Shown: positions 43,688 to 53,532, counted from the first letter of the stretch. The stretch is DNA of 64,000 nucleotides from Chryseobacterium flavum (GCF_003385595.1 NZ_QNUE01000011.1:62001-126000); one strand, 5' to 3'. Translations and numbers: made by a program. Notes: a model not told the origin generated them from the letters alone.

Positions 43688-44341
43688 ATGAAAAAAATTT
43701 TATTAGCTTCTGCAATGGCTTTATTTGCAGGTTTACATGCACAAACTACTTTCGGAGTAAAAGCAGGTTATGCTTTGTCGACATTAAATTCTGATACTAA
43801 CAGTGTTGATTTTGGAGGGATAGGAGCAAGCCTTGAATCTAAATCCGGTTTTTATATCGGAGGATTGGTTGAACATAAACTCAGCAATAAATTTGCATTA
43901 CAGGGAGAAGTAGAATATGCTAATCTGGGAGGTAAGGCAGTGGTCAAAGTTTCTGGAGTTACGGTAACTGAAAAGCTACACTTTAACAGAATAGTTATTC
44001 CTGTATCTGCAAGATATTACGCAACTCCGGAATTGGGACTTTATGCAGGTCCATATGTTAGCTTCAAAACCAATACAAAAGCTAAAATTGAAGTGAGTGG
44101 TGCACAGTCGAATCCGGGTGCAATCAACGAAGGTGAAAAATATCTTGAAAATTACTTTGATAATGGGCTGAAGTCTACAGAGTTTGGTTTGTTTTTAGGT
44201 GCTGATTATAATGTGTACAAAGGGTTGTTTTTTGATGCACGTTATAGCTTTGGTCTTACGAATATGATCAAAGACCCTGTAAATGGAGAGAAGTTAAAAA
44301 TGAATTTCTTCCAGTTAGGACTAGGGTACAGGTTTAAATAA
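43688..44341 (+). CDS. Porin-family outer membrane protein
   Basis: 217 residues with signal peptide MKKILLASAMALFAGLHAQ, then a PorT/OMP-beta-barrel (PF13568-like) pattern: TTFGVKAGYALSTLN, SGFYIGGLVEHKLSNKFALQGEVEYANLGG, RIVIPVSARYYATPELGLYAGPYVSFK, and a final strand FQLGLGYRFK ending in a basic residue after aromatics. The family is widespread in Bacteroidetes outer membranes; cargo unknown. It lies 61 bp after paralog B and ends with a bidirectional terminator shared with ffh. Confidence 0.87.
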   Translation: MKKILLASAMALFAGLHAQTTFGVKAGYALSTLNSDTNSVDFGGIGASLESKSGFYIGGLVEHKLSNKFALQGEVEYANLGGKAVVKVSGVTVTEKLHFNRIVIPVSARYYATPELGLYAGPYVSFKTNTKAKIEVSGAQSNPGAINEGEKYLENYFDNGLKSTEFGLFLGADYNVYKGLFFDARYSFGLTNMIKDPVNGEKLKMNFFQLGLGYRFK

Positions 44342-44359
44342 ACAAGATCTGTAAAAAAT

Positions 44360-44391
44360 AAAAACTCTCAGAATTTCTGAGAGTTTTTTTA
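44360..44391. terminator. Bidirectional terminator between porin gene and ffh
   Basis: AAAACTCTCAGA - ATT - TCTGAGAGTTTTTTT: an 11-12 bp perfect stem with tracts on both sides, between two convergent genes. Confidence 0.88.
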
Positions 44392-44409
44392 TGAATAATT
44401 TGGACTTTC

Positions 44410-45771
44410 TTATTTTCCGAACATTCCACCCATTCCAGGCATATTCGGCATTTTGCTCATCATCTGCATCATCTGTTTTCCCTGAGGACCCTGCATCATC
44501 TTCATCATTTTACCCATTTGGTCAAACTGTTTCATCAATTGATTTACATCTTCAATTTTTCTTCCGGCACCTTTAGCAATTCTGTTTTTTCTCTGCGTGT
44601 TAATGATAGAAGGTTTTCTTCTTTCTTCAGGAGTCATAGAATAGATGATTGCCTCAATGTGTTTGAAGGCGTCATCGCTGATTTCTACGTCTTTGATCGC
44701 TTTTCCTACCCCAGGAATCATTCCCATAAGATCCTTCATATTACCCATCTTCTTGATCTGGTTGATCTGCTTAAGGAAATCATCAAAACCAAACTCGTTT
44801 TTAGCAATTTTCTTGTGAAGTTTTTTAGCTTCTTCTTCATCAAACTGTTCCTGAGCTCTTTCTACTAAGGATACTACGTCTCCCATTCCAAGAATTCTGT
44901 CTGCCATCCTTTCCGGGTAGAAAAGATCCAGAGCTTCCATTTTTTCTCCTGTAGAAATAAACTTGATTGGCTTTTCAACTACAGAACGGATTGTTAATGC
45001 AGCACCCCCTCTTGTGTCACCGTCTAGTTTAGTTAAAACCACTCCATCGAAATTTAAGGCATCATTGAATGCTTTAGCGGTGTTTACAGCATCCTGACCT
45101 GTCATAGAGTCTACCACGAAAAGAGTTTCCTGTGGTTTAATGAAATAATGTACGGATTTGATCTCGTTCATCATTTGCTCATCAATTGCCAAACGCCCGG
45201 CGGTATCCACAATGACTACATCATGGTTGTTGGCTTTTGCAAAATTAATCGCGTTCTCAGCAATCGTAGAAGGGTTGGTAGAACCTTCTTCAGTATAAAC
45301 AGGAACTTTAATCTGTCCTCCCAATACCTTTAGCTGATCAATTGCAGCGGGACGGTAAACGTCACATGCTACCAATAGAGGTTTTTTATTTCTTTTTGTT
45401 TGTAAATAATTAGCAAGTTTTCCGGAGAATGTGGTTTTACCGGAACCCTGAAGACCTGCAATAAGGATAACCGTTGGCTTTCCTGAAAGATTGATCCCCT
45501 CCTGGGAACCTCCCATAAGATCCACCAGCTCATCATGAACAATTTTTGTCATGAGCTGCCCCGGTGTAAGGGAAGTAAGAACATTTTGTCCTAATGCTTT
45601 ATCCTGGACTCTCTTAGTAAGGTCTTTTGCAACTTTATAGTTAACGTCGGCATCTACCAATGCTCTGCGGATTTCCTTTACGGTTTCTGCTACATTGATT
45701 TCAGTAATTTTTCCTCTTCCGGAAATATTGTGTAATGCCTTGTCTAATTTATCCTGTAAACTATTAAACAT
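44410..45771 (-). CDS. ffh: Signal recognition particle protein Ffh
   Basis: 453-residue SRP54 GTPase that binds signal sequences of nascent membrane proteins with 4.5S RNA and docks on FtsY. N domain about 1-90; G domain with P-loop GLQGSGKTT (106-114) and DTAGRL; C-terminal M domain rich in Met (PNMPGMGGMFGK end). Length typical. A complete promoter lies upstream. The 4.5S RNA gene was not found in this window. Confidence 0.97.
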   Translation of the reverse strand: MFNSLQDKLDKALHNISGRGKITEINVAETVKEIRRALVDADVNYKVAKDLTKRVQDKALGQNVLTSLTPGQLMTKIVHDELVDLMGGSQEGINLSGKPTVILIAGLQGSGKTTFSGKLANYLQTKRNKKPLLVACDVYRPAAIDQLKVLGGQIKVPVYTEEGSTNPSTIAENAINFAKANNHDVVIVDTAGRLAIDEQMMNEIKSVHYFIKPQETLFVVDSMTGQDAVNTAKAFNDALNFDGVVLTKLDGDTRGGAALTIRSVVEKPIKFISTGEKMEALDLFYPERMADRILGMGDVVSLVERAQEQFDEEEAKKLHKKIAKNEFGFDDFLKQINQIKKMGNMKDLMGMIPGVGKAIKDVEISDDAFKHIEAIIYSMTPEERRKPSIINTQRKNRIAKGAGRKIEDVNQLMKQFDQMGKMMKMMQGPQGKQMMQMMSKMPNMPGMGGMFGK

Positions 45772-45794
45772 ATTTATTGTAAATTATAGGTTTG

Positions 45795-45823
45795 CAAAAA
45801 TAAGGAATTTTTAGGATATCCAA
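45795..45823 (-). promoter_or_regulatory. ffh promoter
   Basis: Minus-strand TTG (45823-45821), 18-bp spacer, TATTTTTG (45802-45795): full consensus, 23 bp before the ffh ATG. Confidence 0.75.
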
Positions 45824-45951
45824 ATGGTCCGGACACGTAATATTATATATATGAAAAATGATATATATCAAATCATGGTGTAATACGATAGAAAAAGTCT
45901 ATTTTTGCGATCAATTAATCTGAGCAGGTATTTGATACAAAAATAAATAAA

Positions 45952-46323
45952 ATGAAACTTAGTCCTAATGTTCTTATAGTAGTCTTGTTTTTTCTGACTT
46001 TCCTGATTCACTTTTCCCTTTGGAAATTTGTTTTTCATCTGGATGAGATTTTAATTATTAAATTTTACCTTTTCCTGAGTGTTATGTTTATGATGATGGT
46101 TACTCTTGTTGTCTTGATCAACAGAATAGCACCGGAGTTTCTGGGATTGTCCGTGATCGGGTTGATCCTTTTGAAATTCGGATTAATGTACTTAATCAGA
46201 AAAAAACTGAACTTTGAAGAGGTTCCCGGATATAAATTTCATTTTATTCTCCCGTATTTTGTCCTGACAGCGCTGCTTACATACTATGCAATTAAGCTAA
46301 TTAATCATGATAAAAAACAGTAA
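45952..46323 (+). CDS. Small membrane protein upstream of atpB (DUF6168/AtpI-like)
   Basis: 123 residues with four hydrophobic segments (VLIVVLFFLTFLIHFSLWKFVF, IKFYLFLSVMFMMMVTLVVLI, LGLSVIGLILLKFGLMYLI, FILPYFVLTALLTYYAIKLI). It occupies the position taken by AtpI/DUF6168-type proteins in flavobacterial ATP synthase operons. Those proteins are thought to help assemble the c-ring or handle Mg2+, but that role is not shown for this family. atpB follows 59 bp later and has its own promoter. A TATTTTTG -7-like box lies at 45900-45907. The family call is by position and topology. Confidence 0.75.
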   Translation: MKLSPNVLIVVLFFLTFLIHFSLWKFVFHLDEILIIKFYLFLSVMFMMMVTLVVLINRIAPEFLGLSVIGLILLKFGLMYLIRKKLNFEEVPGYKFHFILPYFVLTALLTYYAIKLINHDKKQ

Positions 46324-46332
46324 AATTATTTA

Positions 46333-46361
46333 TTGAAACTAGAAAAAATATTATATTTTTG
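46333..46361 (+). promoter_or_regulatory. ATP synthase operon promoter
   Basis: TTG (46333-46335), 18-bp spacer, TATTTTTG (46354-46361). It rules out an upstream in-frame start at 46359, which would overlap the -7 box, and supports the atpB ATG at 46383. Confidence 0.75.
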
Positions 46362-46382
46362 CACAACGAAAAAAACCTATCA

Positions 46383-47480
46383 ATGTTTAAGAAATTCGCA
46401 GTTTTATTCTACAGTATTTTTGTATTAAACTTAGTGTCTGCACAGCACGGTGAGGCGACTGCTGGGGCAGCTCCTACCCAAGAGCTTTCAGAGAAAGACA
46501 AAGTAAGTAAAGAAAACAAGGAATTCATCGATCATCACTTACTGGATGCTCATGATTTCACATTGATGGTTGATAAAGAAGGTCACCACATCGGTTTCCC
46601 TCTTCCTGTTATTTTCTATGATAATGGTTTTCATGCCTTCATGAGTAACAAAGAAGGATTCATGCACGGAGAACCAACTGAAGTAGATGGTGCTCATTAT
46701 GTATTGCATCATGAAAAGATTTACAAAACGGATGCAGCAGGAACTCTTACACTGGGAGAAGATGGACATCCTACTAATGAAAAGCCTTTAGATCTTTCTA
46801 TTACAAAGAGTGTTCTTATTATCTTATTAGTAGCCATTTTTATGTTGGTATTGTTTGGTGGAATGGCTAAATCATATAAAAAATCTGTTGTTCCTTCCGG
46901 TGCAGCAAGATTCCTGGAGCCTTTGATTATTTTTGTAAGAGATGAAGTGGCTATTCCGAATATCGGACATAAGTATAAAAGATTTATGGGGTACTTATTA
47001 ACTGTATTCTTCTTCATTCTTTTCCTTAACGTTTTAGGATTAATGCCTTTCGGAATCAATGTTACCGGTAATATTACGATGACATTCTTCCTGGCTATCC
47101 TTACTTACCTGATTACAACATTCTCTGCAAATAAGGATTATTGGAAACATATTTTCTGGATGCCGGGAGTGCCTGTGCCAATGAAGCTGATTATGCTTCC
47201 TATTGAATTGTTAGGAACAATCACTAAGCCGTTCGCATTGATGATCCGACTTTTTGCAAACATGACTGCAGGGCACATCGTGGTAATGAGTTTGATCGGT
47301 TTGATCTATGTATTTAAGAATGTTATTGCCGGAGTAGCATTTCCGTTCTTAACATTGGTGATTTATTTACTTGAAGTGTTAGTAGCATTCCTGCAGGCTT
47401 ATATCTTTACAATGTTATCTGCTCTGTTTATCGGAATGGCTGTACAGGAGCATGAGCATGAACACCATGCTGCTCATTAA
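46383..47480 (+). CDS. atpB: ATP synthase Fo subunit a
   Basis: 365-residue a subunit. It begins with a signal-like segment (MFKKFAVLFYSIFVLNLVSAQ) and a long His/Glu-rich N-terminal domain of about 100 residues before the membrane part, as is usual in Bacteroidetes. The essential Arg that faces the c-ring is in LMIRLFANM. The last helices and a His-rich tail (EHEHEHHAAH) complete it. It forms the two half-channels for proton movement. First gene of atpB-E-F-H-A-G. Confidence 0.96.
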   Translation: MFKKFAVLFYSIFVLNLVSAQHGEATAGAAPTQELSEKDKVSKENKEFIDHHLLDAHDFTLMVDKEGHHIGFPLPVIFYDNGFHAFMSNKEGFMHGEPTEVDGAHYVLHHEKIYKTDAAGTLTLGEDGHPTNEKPLDLSITKSVLIILLVAIFMLVLFGGMAKSYKKSVVPSGAARFLEPLIIFVRDEVAIPNIGHKYKRFMGYLLTVFFFILFLNVLGLMPFGINVTGNITMTFFLAILTYLITTFSANKDYWKHIFWMPGVPVPMKLIMLPIELLGTITKPFALMIRLFANMTAGHIVVMSLIGLIYVFKNVIAGVAFPFLTLVIYLLEVLVAFLQAYIFTMLSALFIGMAVQEHEHEHHAAH

Positions 47481-47534
47481 TTAAAAGAAATAACACAGTA
47501 TTATTTAAAAACAAATTTTTTAAAATTATATATT

Positions 47535-47729
47535 ATGGAAATCCCTAAAATTGTAGGTGCTGGTATCGTAGTATTAGGTGTTGGTATTGGTCTTGGTAAA
47601 ATCGGAGCTGCTGCTCTTGAGGCTATCGCTAGACAACCAGAACAAGCTGGTAAAATTCAAACAGCTATGCTTATTGCAGCTGCACTTGTAGAAGGTGTTG
47701 CGTTTGCTGCTCTATTCGCAGTAAACTAA
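47535..47729 (+). CDS. atpE: ATP synthase Fo subunit c
   Basis: 64-residue two-helix c subunit. The polar loop is RQPE (33-36), and the ion-carrying Glu53 is in the second helix (AALVEGVAF). The first helix carries the Gly-rich packing motif GVGIGLGKIG. The full Na+-binding residue set is not evident, so H+ coupling is likely. It forms the rotor ring. Confidence 0.97.
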   Translation: MEIPKIVGAGIVVLGVGIGLGKIGAAALEAIARQPEQAGKIQTAMLIAAALVEGVAFAALFAVN

Positions 47730-47811
47730 TTAAAATCAAATCATTATCTGTAACGGTTGGTTGCAGATAATGATTCTTTAAAAAAGTAATAATTATTTAT
47801 ACATTTATATA

Positions 47812-48309
47812 ATGGAATTAATTCATCAGTTTTCATCAGGGTTATTTATTATCCAGTCTGTTATTTTTCTAGCATTATTGTTTTTGTTAGGTAAATTCGC
47901 ATGGAAACCTATTTTAAAGTCTATCAATGACAGAGAAACTTCTATTGTTGACGCTCTTAATCAGGCTAAATTAGCCAGAAAAGAGATGGAAACTCTAAAA
48001 GAGGATAACGAAAGAATCATTCGTGAAGCTAAAATCGAAAGAGATGCTATCCTTAAAGAAGCCAGAGAAATTAAAGACAGAATCGTAGGAGAGGCTAAAG
48101 ATGCTGCAAAAGCTGAAGGAGACAAATTGATCGAATCTGCTAAGCAAACTATCCAGGCTGAGAAAAATGCTGCTATGGCAGATATTAAAACTCAGATCGG
48201 AACTCTATCTGTAAACATTGCTGAGTCTATTCTGAAACAAAAATTAGACAATAGCGAGGCTCAAAACGAATTAGTTCAAAATTATTTAAACAAATCAAAC
48301 CTTAACTAA
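47812..48309 (+). CDS. atpF: ATP synthase Fo subunit b
   Basis: 165 residues: one N-terminal membrane helix (FIIQSVIFLALLFLLGKFAW) followed by a long charged coiled coil of the peripheral stalk (KLARKEMETLKEDNERIIREAKIERDAI). It connects subunit a to delta and alpha. It ends 2 bp before atpH. Confidence 0.96.
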   Translation: MELIHQFSSGLFIIQSVIFLALLFLLGKFAWKPILKSINDRETSIVDALNQAKLARKEMETLKEDNERIIREAKIERDAILKEAREIKDRIVGEAKDAAKAEGDKLIESAKQTIQAEKNAAMADIKTQIGTLSVNIAESILKQKLDNSEAQNELVQNYLNKSNLN

Positions 48310-48311
48310 GA

Positions 48312-48851
48312 ATGCTTACATCTAAAGTAGCTAAAAGATACGCACAAGGTTTGCTTGATTTTACAAATGAATCAGGTCAGACGGCTACTGTATTTTCTGA
48401 AATGAAAGATGTAGTAAAGGTAATGTCTGAATCTAAAGATTTAAACAAGTTTTTCCTTACTCCTTACATCGATTCTAAAAAGAAAACAGAAGTAGCAAAC
48501 GAAATATTCAAAGGTTTATCTGTTTCATCTCAGAATCTGATCAGACTGGTTATTAAGCAAGGGCGTGAAAGCCAGCTGAAAAATATAGCTCAGGAGTTCA
48601 TCAATAAAGTTGAAGACATCAGTGGAGTACAAAGAGTAACACTTACTACTGCAACTCCTCTTTCAAAAGAGAATATTGATCAGATTTTAAGATCTACCAA
48701 TCTCGTAAATGCCAATTCAAACTTCGATTTGAAAATAGATGTAAAACCTGAGATCCTTGGGGGATATATTTTAAGAGTAGGAGACCAGCAGGTAGACGCG
48801 TCTGTAAAGACAAAACTTAATCAAGTTAAAAAAGATTTCCAATTAAATTAA
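48312..48851 (+). CDS. atpH: ATP synthase F1 subunit delta
   Basis: 179 residues with the OSCP/delta fold: N-terminal helical domain ([16 protein letters not shown]) and C-terminal part with [17 protein letters not shown] and [20 protein letters not shown], the family signature. It links the peripheral stalk to the top of F1. Confidence 0.96.
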   Translation: MLTSKVAKRYAQGLLDFTNESGQTATVFSEMKDVVKVMSESKDLNKFFLTPYIDSKKKTEVANEIFKGLSVSSQNLIRLVIKQGRESQLKNIAQEFINKVEDISGVQRVTLTTATPLSKENIDQILRSTNLVNANSNFDLKIDVKPEILGGYILRVGDQQVDASVKTKLNQVKKDFQLN

Positions 48852-48867
48852 GAAAAACAACCATACA

Positions 48868-50445
48868 ATGGCAGAAATAAATCCGGCAGAAGTATCTGCG
48901 ATCTTAAAACAGCAATTGGCCAACTTCGATACTCAATCAAATGTTGAGGAAGTAGGTACAGTTTTAACCATCGGTGATGGTATTGCTCGTGTATACGGGT
49001 TAGAAAACGTACAATACGGAGAGTTGGTGAAATTTTCTAGTGATGTAGAAGGTATTGTACTTAACCTTGAAGAAGACAACGTAGGTGTTGCTTTATTAGG
49101 TGAAAGTAAATTAGTAAAAGAAGGTGATACAGTAAGAAGAACAAACAGAATTTCTTCAATCAAAGTAGGAGAAGGAATGTTAGGAAGAGTAGTAGATACT
49201 CTTGGTAACCCAATCGATGGTAAAGGTCCTATTACTGGGGAATTATATGAAATGCCATTAGAAAGAAAAGCTCCTGGAGTTATTTACAGACAGCCGGTAA
49301 CTGAGCCATTACAGTCAGGTATCGTTGCTATTGACTCTATGATCCCTGTAGGAAGAGGACAAAGAGAGCTTATCATCGGTGACAGACAGACAGGTAAAAC
49401 TACTGTTGCGATCGATACGATCATTAACCAAAAAGAATTCTTTGATGCTGGTAAACCAGTATATTGTATATATGTTGCTATCGGTCAGAAAGCTTCTACT
49501 GTAGCACAAATCGTTAAAACTCTTTCTGATAAAGGAGCTTTAGCTTATACGGTAATTGTTGCGGCTAACGCATCAGATCCGGTTCCGATGCAGGTATATT
49601 CTGCAATGGCAGGTGCTGCTATCGGAGAGTACTTCAGAGACACAGGTAGACCAGCTCTTATTGTTTATGATGATCTTTCTAAACAAGCTGTTGCTTACCG
49701 TGAGCTTTCTCTGCTTTTAAGAAGACCACCGGGTCGTGAGGCTTATCCTGGAGACGTTTTCTATCTTCACTCAAGATTATTGGAAAGAGCAGCAAAAGTA
49801 ATTGCTGATGATGATATCGCTAAGCAAATGAATGATTTGCCTGAATCTCTTAAGCCTATCGTAAAAGGAGGTGGTTCATTAACAGCCCTTCCGATTATTG
49901 AAACTCAGGCTGGTGACGTTTCTGCGTATATCCCTACAAACGTAATCTCTATTACAGACGGACAGATCTTCTTAGAGTCTGATCTATTTAACTCAGGGGT
50001 TCGTCCTGCAATCAACGTAGGTATCTCTGTATCAAGGGTTGGAGGTAATGCTCAGATCAAATCAATGAAAAAAGTTTCCGGTACTCTTAAACTTGACCAG
50101 GCTCAATACAAAGAACTTGAAGCGTTTGCTAAGTTCGGTTCTGACCTTGATGCTGCTACACTAGCGGTAATCTCTAAAGGAGAAAGAAACGTGGAAATCC
50201 TTAAGCAGCCGGTAAATTCTCCGCTTCCGGTAGACAGCCAGGTTGCTATTATCTACGCAGGTACTGAGAACTTATTGAGAAACGTTCCATTGAACAAAGT
50301 AAAAGAATTCCAACACGAATACATCGAGTTCTTAAGATCTAAGCATCCTGATACAATGGCTGCGATCAAGTCCGGGAAAATTGATGATTCAATTACAGGT
50401 GTTCTTAAGCAGGCAGCTAACGATTTAGCTTCTAAATACAACTAA
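48868..50445 (+). CDS. atpA: ATP synthase F1 subunit alpha
   Basis: 525-residue alpha subunit. The P-loop is GDRQTGKT (about 170-177), with the arginine finger in the [10 protein letters not shown] region and the signature [14 protein letters not shown]. It binds nucleotide at non-catalytic sites and supplies the Arg finger to beta. It is followed by a hairpin-containing 77-bp spacer before atpG. Confidence 0.98.
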   Translation: MAEINPAEVSAILKQQLANFDTQSNVEEVGTVLTIGDGIARVYGLENVQYGELVKFSSDVEGIVLNLEEDNVGVALLGESKLVKEGDTVRRTNRISSIKVGEGMLGRVVDTLGNPIDGKGPITGELYEMPLERKAPGVIYRQPVTEPLQSGIVAIDSMIPVGRGQRELIIGDRQTGKTTVAIDTIINQKEFFDAGKPVYCIYVAIGQKASTVAQIVKTLSDKGALAYTVIVAANASDPVPMQVYSAMAGAAIGEYFRDTGRPALIVYDDLSKQAVAYRELSLLLRRPPGREAYPGDVFYLHSRLLERAAKVIADDDIAKQMNDLPESLKPIVKGGGSLTALPIIETQAGDVSAYIPTNVISITDGQIFLESDLFNSGVRPAINVGISVSRVGGNAQIKSMKKVSGTLKLDQAQYKELEAFAKFGSDLDAATLAVISKGERNVEILKQPVNSPLPVDSQVAIIYAGTENLLRNVPLNKVKEFQHEYIEFLRSKHPDTMAAIKSGKIDDSITGVLKQAANDLASKYN

Positions 50446-50456
50446 AAAAATTCAAT

Positions 50457-50522
50457 GTTTAAGGTTTAGAATGTAAAGTTTTAAACCTTAAACTTCAGAC
50501 CTTAAACTTTGAACCCAAATTA
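50457..50522. repeat. Hairpin and word repeats between atpA and atpG
   Basis: GTTTAAGGTTTA (50457-50468) and TAAACCTTAAAC (50482-50493) are perfect inverted repeats of 12 bp around a 13-base loop. A further CCTTAAACTTTG copy follows. There is no T tract, so it is unlikely to be a strong terminator; it may influence mRNA processing or the atpA:atpG ratio. Confidence 0.7.
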
Positions 50523-51386
50523 ATGGCAAACTTAAAAGAAATACGAGGCAGAATTACGTCAATTTCATCTACGATGCAGATTACACGTGCTATGAAAATG
50601 GTTTCCGCAGCGAAACTTAAAAAAGCACAGGATGCAATCGTAATGCTAAGACCTTATTCTGAAAAATTACAGGAGCTTATCCAGAATGTAAATTCTAGCT
50701 CTGATCCTGACCAGATTTCTGTATATGCTCAGAAGAGAGAGGTTAAAAGAATACTTTTCATCGCTGTTACTTCAAACAGAGGTCTTGCGGGAGCTTTTAA
50801 CTCATCCATCGTAAAAGAACTTAATATTCAGTTTCAAAACAATTCTCAATATGAAATTGAAGTTCTTCCTGTAGGTAAAAAAGCATTTGATGCGGTAAGA
50901 AAAAGCCGTACAGTATATACCAATGGAAGTTCTGTTTATGATAACCTGAACTTCGACATGGTTGCTAATGTTACAGAAGGAGTAATGGCGAGTTTCAGAG
51001 AAGGTAAATTTGATGAAGTTTATCTTATCTATAACAAATTTATTAACGCAGCGACTCAGGAAGTAACTACAGAACAACTTCTTCCGATCTCAATGCCTGA
51101 AACTAAAGAAGGAGAAGTAGAAACAGATTATATCTTTGAACCTAACAGAGCAGAGATTCTGGATAATCTTATTCCTAAATCTATCAAAACTCAGGTATTC
51201 AAAGCAATCCTTGATTCAGTAGCATCTGAGCATGGAGCGAGAATGACAGCAATGCACAAAGCTACCGATAACGCACAGGCTTTAAAGAATGATCTTGTAA
51301 TCTTCTATAACAAAGCAAGACAGGCAGCAATTACCAATGAAATCCTGGAAATTGTATCCGGAGCAGAAGCGCTGAAAAATTCATAA
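50523..51386 (+). CDS. atpG: ATP synthase F1 subunit gamma
   Basis: 287-residue central shaft subunit. The N-terminal coiled coil MANLKEIRGRITSISSTMQITRAMKMVSAAKL and the C-terminal partner helix with the signature ARMTAMHKATDNA are intact. Last gene of this operon; beta (atpD) and epsilon (atpC) are not in the window. Confidence 0.97.
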   Translation: MANLKEIRGRITSISSTMQITRAMKMVSAAKLKKAQDAIVMLRPYSEKLQELIQNVNSSSDPDQISVYAQKREVKRILFIAVTSNRGLAGAFNSSIVKELNIQFQNNSQYEIEVLPVGKKAFDAVRKSRTVYTNGSSVYDNLNFDMVANVTEGVMASFREGKFDEVYLIYNKFINAATQEVTTEQLLPISMPETKEGEVETDYIFEPNRAEILDNLIPKSIKTQVFKAILDSVASEHGARMTAMHKATDNAQALKNDLVIFYNKARQAAITNEILEIVSGAEALKNS

Positions 51387-51407
51387 GAATTAACTTAACA
51401 TACTATT

Positions 51408-51437
51408 AAAGCATCGATATCATCGGTGCTTTTTTTA
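51408..51437 (+). terminator. Terminator after the ATP synthase operon
   Basis: AAAGCATCGAT - ATC - ATCGGTGCTTTTTTT: a stem of about 11 bp with one mismatched pair and a T tail. Confidence 0.86.
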
Positions 51438-51656
51438 TGACTGCCAGTTTAAAACTAACAGTTTCCCCCTTAAAACCTTTAATAAAAATAAATTTGAATA
51501 TAGAGTCCTGTTATTTTTTTTATGGCAAAAGAGAGGTATTGTAGAGCCTGGAATTTTTAATCAGAAAGACTTCATTGAAATAAGTTATCTGTAGCAGATT
51601 CAGGTTATTTTTATTTTACATATCTTTGTACTTAATAAAATATATACAACTTCTAA

Positions 51657-53015
51657 ATGGACTCGGACATAGTCAGGCTTTTGCTGGCCTTATTTCTTGT
51701 TTTACTAAATGGCTTCTTCGTAGCCGCAGAATTTTCAATTGTTAAAGTTCGTTACTCACAAATTCAACTTAAAGCCGCAGAAGGAAATTCTATGGCAAAG
51801 CAGGCAGAGCATATCATCAAACATCTGGATGAATACCTTTCTGCCACACAGTTAGGAATTACATTGGCATCTCTTGCCCTGGGATGGGTGGGAGAGAGTG
51901 CCCTGCATCATATCGTGGAAAATATTTTCCATTCACTTAATATAACTATGAGTCAGGCTTCCATTACTTCGGTATCCCTGATTATCAGCTTCGTATTAAT
52001 TACCATTATGCATATTGTATTTGGTGAACTTATTCCTAAATCAATTGCTATCAGAAAATCAGAAGCCACCACAATGGCAACTGCGGTTCCATTAAGGGTC
52101 TTTTATACCATATTTAAACCATTCATCTGGCTGATGAACTCAATGTCAAATGGATTTTTAAGACTTATAAAGATTCATCCGGCTTCAGAGCAGGAGATTC
52201 ACTCCACGGAAGAACTTCAGCTTCTTGTAAAACAGAGTGCGGATAGCGGAGAGATTGAAGAAGAGAATTATGAGATTATAAAAAACGCATTTGATTTTAC
52301 AGATCATTCTGCAAAACAGATCATGGTTCCCAGACAAAATATTACTTCCATTGATTTTGAAGAAGACGTAAATGATATTATCAATAAGATCATGGAAAGC
52401 GGTTATTCCCGTATTCCTGTATATGTTGATTCTATTGATAATGTAATTGGAATTTTTTATACAAAAGAGATCATCAGGGAATTTGTTAAAAGAAAAGGAG
52501 ACCTGGATCATGAAGATCTTAAAGATCTGATGCGTGACGCATTTTTTGTGGTGGAAAGCAAGAAAGTTTCAGACTTACTGAAAATATTCCAGCAGAAAAA
52601 ACAACACCTTGCTATTGTTATTGATGAATTCGGGGGAACAGAAGGGATTATTACGTTAGAGGATATCCTGGAAGAGCTTGTCGGTGAAATTCAGGATGAA
52701 GAAGACGATGAAGAAAAAATAGTTGATAAAATAGGAGATAATACGTATTGGGTACAGGCTACTCAGCCTTTGGATGAAATCAACGAATTTTTGCCTAAAA
52801 AATTGCCATTATCTGAGGAGAGTGAATACAACTCCCTTGCAGGATTCATTCTTCATGCATTAGAAGAGATTCCTGAGGAAAACCAGGAGTTTGATCTTGA
52901 AAATTATCATTTCAAAATTTTGAAAATGAACAATAAAAGTGTCGAACTTGTAGAGCTGGTCTACCACGAGCCTAATGCCATAGACCATCTGGCAGATAAA
53001 ATCGGAGAAGTTTAA
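51657..53015 (+). CDS. CNNM/CBS-domain transporter (hemolysin C/CorC-like)
   Basis: 452 residues. The N-terminal CNNM (DUF21) membrane domain starts LLLALFLVLLNGFFVAAEFSIVKVR and spans about 1-190. A CBS pair (AKQIMVPRQNITSIDFEED... to ...LAIVIDEFGGTEGIITLEDILEELVGEI) lies about 205-340, and a C-terminal CorC/HlyC domain follows. The family handles Mg2+ or Co2+ export in studied cases; the older hemolysin name is not a good guide to function. A TATCTTTG -7-like box is at 51621-51628. It is followed by clpS after 12 bp. Confidence 0.92.
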   Translation: MDSDIVRLLLALFLVLLNGFFVAAEFSIVKVRYSQIQLKAAEGNSMAKQAEHIIKHLDEYLSATQLGITLASLALGWVGESALHHIVENIFHSLNITMSQASITSVSLIISFVLITIMHIVFGELIPKSIAIRKSEATTMATAVPLRVFYTIFKPFIWLMNSMSNGFLRLIKIHPASEQEIHSTEELQLLVKQSADSGEIEEENYEIIKNAFDFTDHSAKQIMVPRQNITSIDFEEDVNDIINKIMESGYSRIPVYVDSIDNVIGIFYTKEIIREFVKRKGDLDHEDLKDLMRDAFFVVESKKVSDLLKIFQQKKQHLAIVIDEFGGTEGIITLEDILEELVGEIQDEEDDEEKIVDKIGDNTYWVQATQPLDEINEFLPKKLPLSEESEYNSLAGFILHALEEIPEENQEFDLENYHFKILKMNNKSVELVELVYHEPNAIDHLADKIGEV

Positions 53016-53027
53016 AAAAAACCGGAA

Positions 53028-53333
53028 ATGAATTTTTATAATAGCATAAAAGACTACGAAAACCCGAAACGGGAATATGAAGAAGAAGTTCTTGTTCTGG
53101 ATGATACGGATGATGTCTATAAGCTGGTACTGCATAATGATGATGTCCATACTTTTGATTATGTGATAGACTGCCTGATAGAAATATGCAAGCATACTCT
53201 GGAACAGGCTGAGCAATGTACCATTTTAGTTCATTACAAAGGCAAATGTACAGTAAAAACAGGCTCCATGGATATTTTGAAGCCTATGCATGAAAAATTA
53301 CTTTCAAGAGAATTAACAAGCGAAATTGTATAA
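53028..53333 (+). CDS. clpS: ATP-dependent Clp protease adaptor ClpS
   Basis: 101 residues. The ClpS core is clear: YKLVLHNDDVHTFDYVIDCLIEICKHTLEQAEQCTILVHYKGKCTVKTG, including the N-degron-binding Asn-Asp-Asp region and the conserved His in LVHYKG. It delivers N-end-rule substrates to ClpA-type unfoldases. An acidic N-terminal tail precedes the core. It lies 12 bp after the CNNM gene and ends in a strong terminator. Confidence 0.94.
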   Translation: MNFYNSIKDYENPKREYEEEVLVLDDTDDVYKLVLHNDDVHTFDYVIDCLIEICKHTLEQAEQCTILVHYKGKCTVKTGSMDILKPMHEKLLSRELTSEIV

Positions 53334-53367
53334 AAAAATCCGGCAGATGAATTGCCGGATTTTTTGT
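53333..53367 (+). terminator. Terminator after clpS
   Basis: AAAAAATCCGGCA - GATGAAT - TGCCGGATTTTTT: a stem of more than 10 bp with T tail, overlapping the clpS stop region. Confidence 0.9.
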
Positions 53368-53474
53368 TAAAGATCAACGTAATTAAGAAATAACAGGCAA
53401 AGACCGGTCTGATTATTTTAATTGTTTAATTTTTTTATTGATCGTCGCTTAATTCTTCAAATTATATTCCTACA

Positions 53475-53505
53475 TTGTCATATTTTATCTAAAATAGTAT
53501 ATTTG
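53475..53505 (+). promoter_or_regulatory. udk promoter
   Basis: TTG (53475-53477), 20-bp spacer, TATATTTG (53498-53505), 27 bp before the udk ATG at 53533. Confidence 0.73.
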
Positions 53506-53532
53506 TACCAACTATAAAGAAACAAAAAAAGA

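Noticed and set aside
46359..46382. Upstream start for atpB, eight codons earlier
   Set aside because: It lies on the -7 box (46354-46361) of a full consensus promoter, and the Met at 46383 begins the signal-like segment directly.
51441..51656. Small gene between atpG and the CNNM gene
   Set aside because: The only frame is about 35 codons of low-complexity sequence with no start signal or recognisable motif.
51657..53015. Hemolysin toxin
   Set aside because: The CNNM, CBS and CorC domains mark a membrane ion transporter; the old name is misleading.
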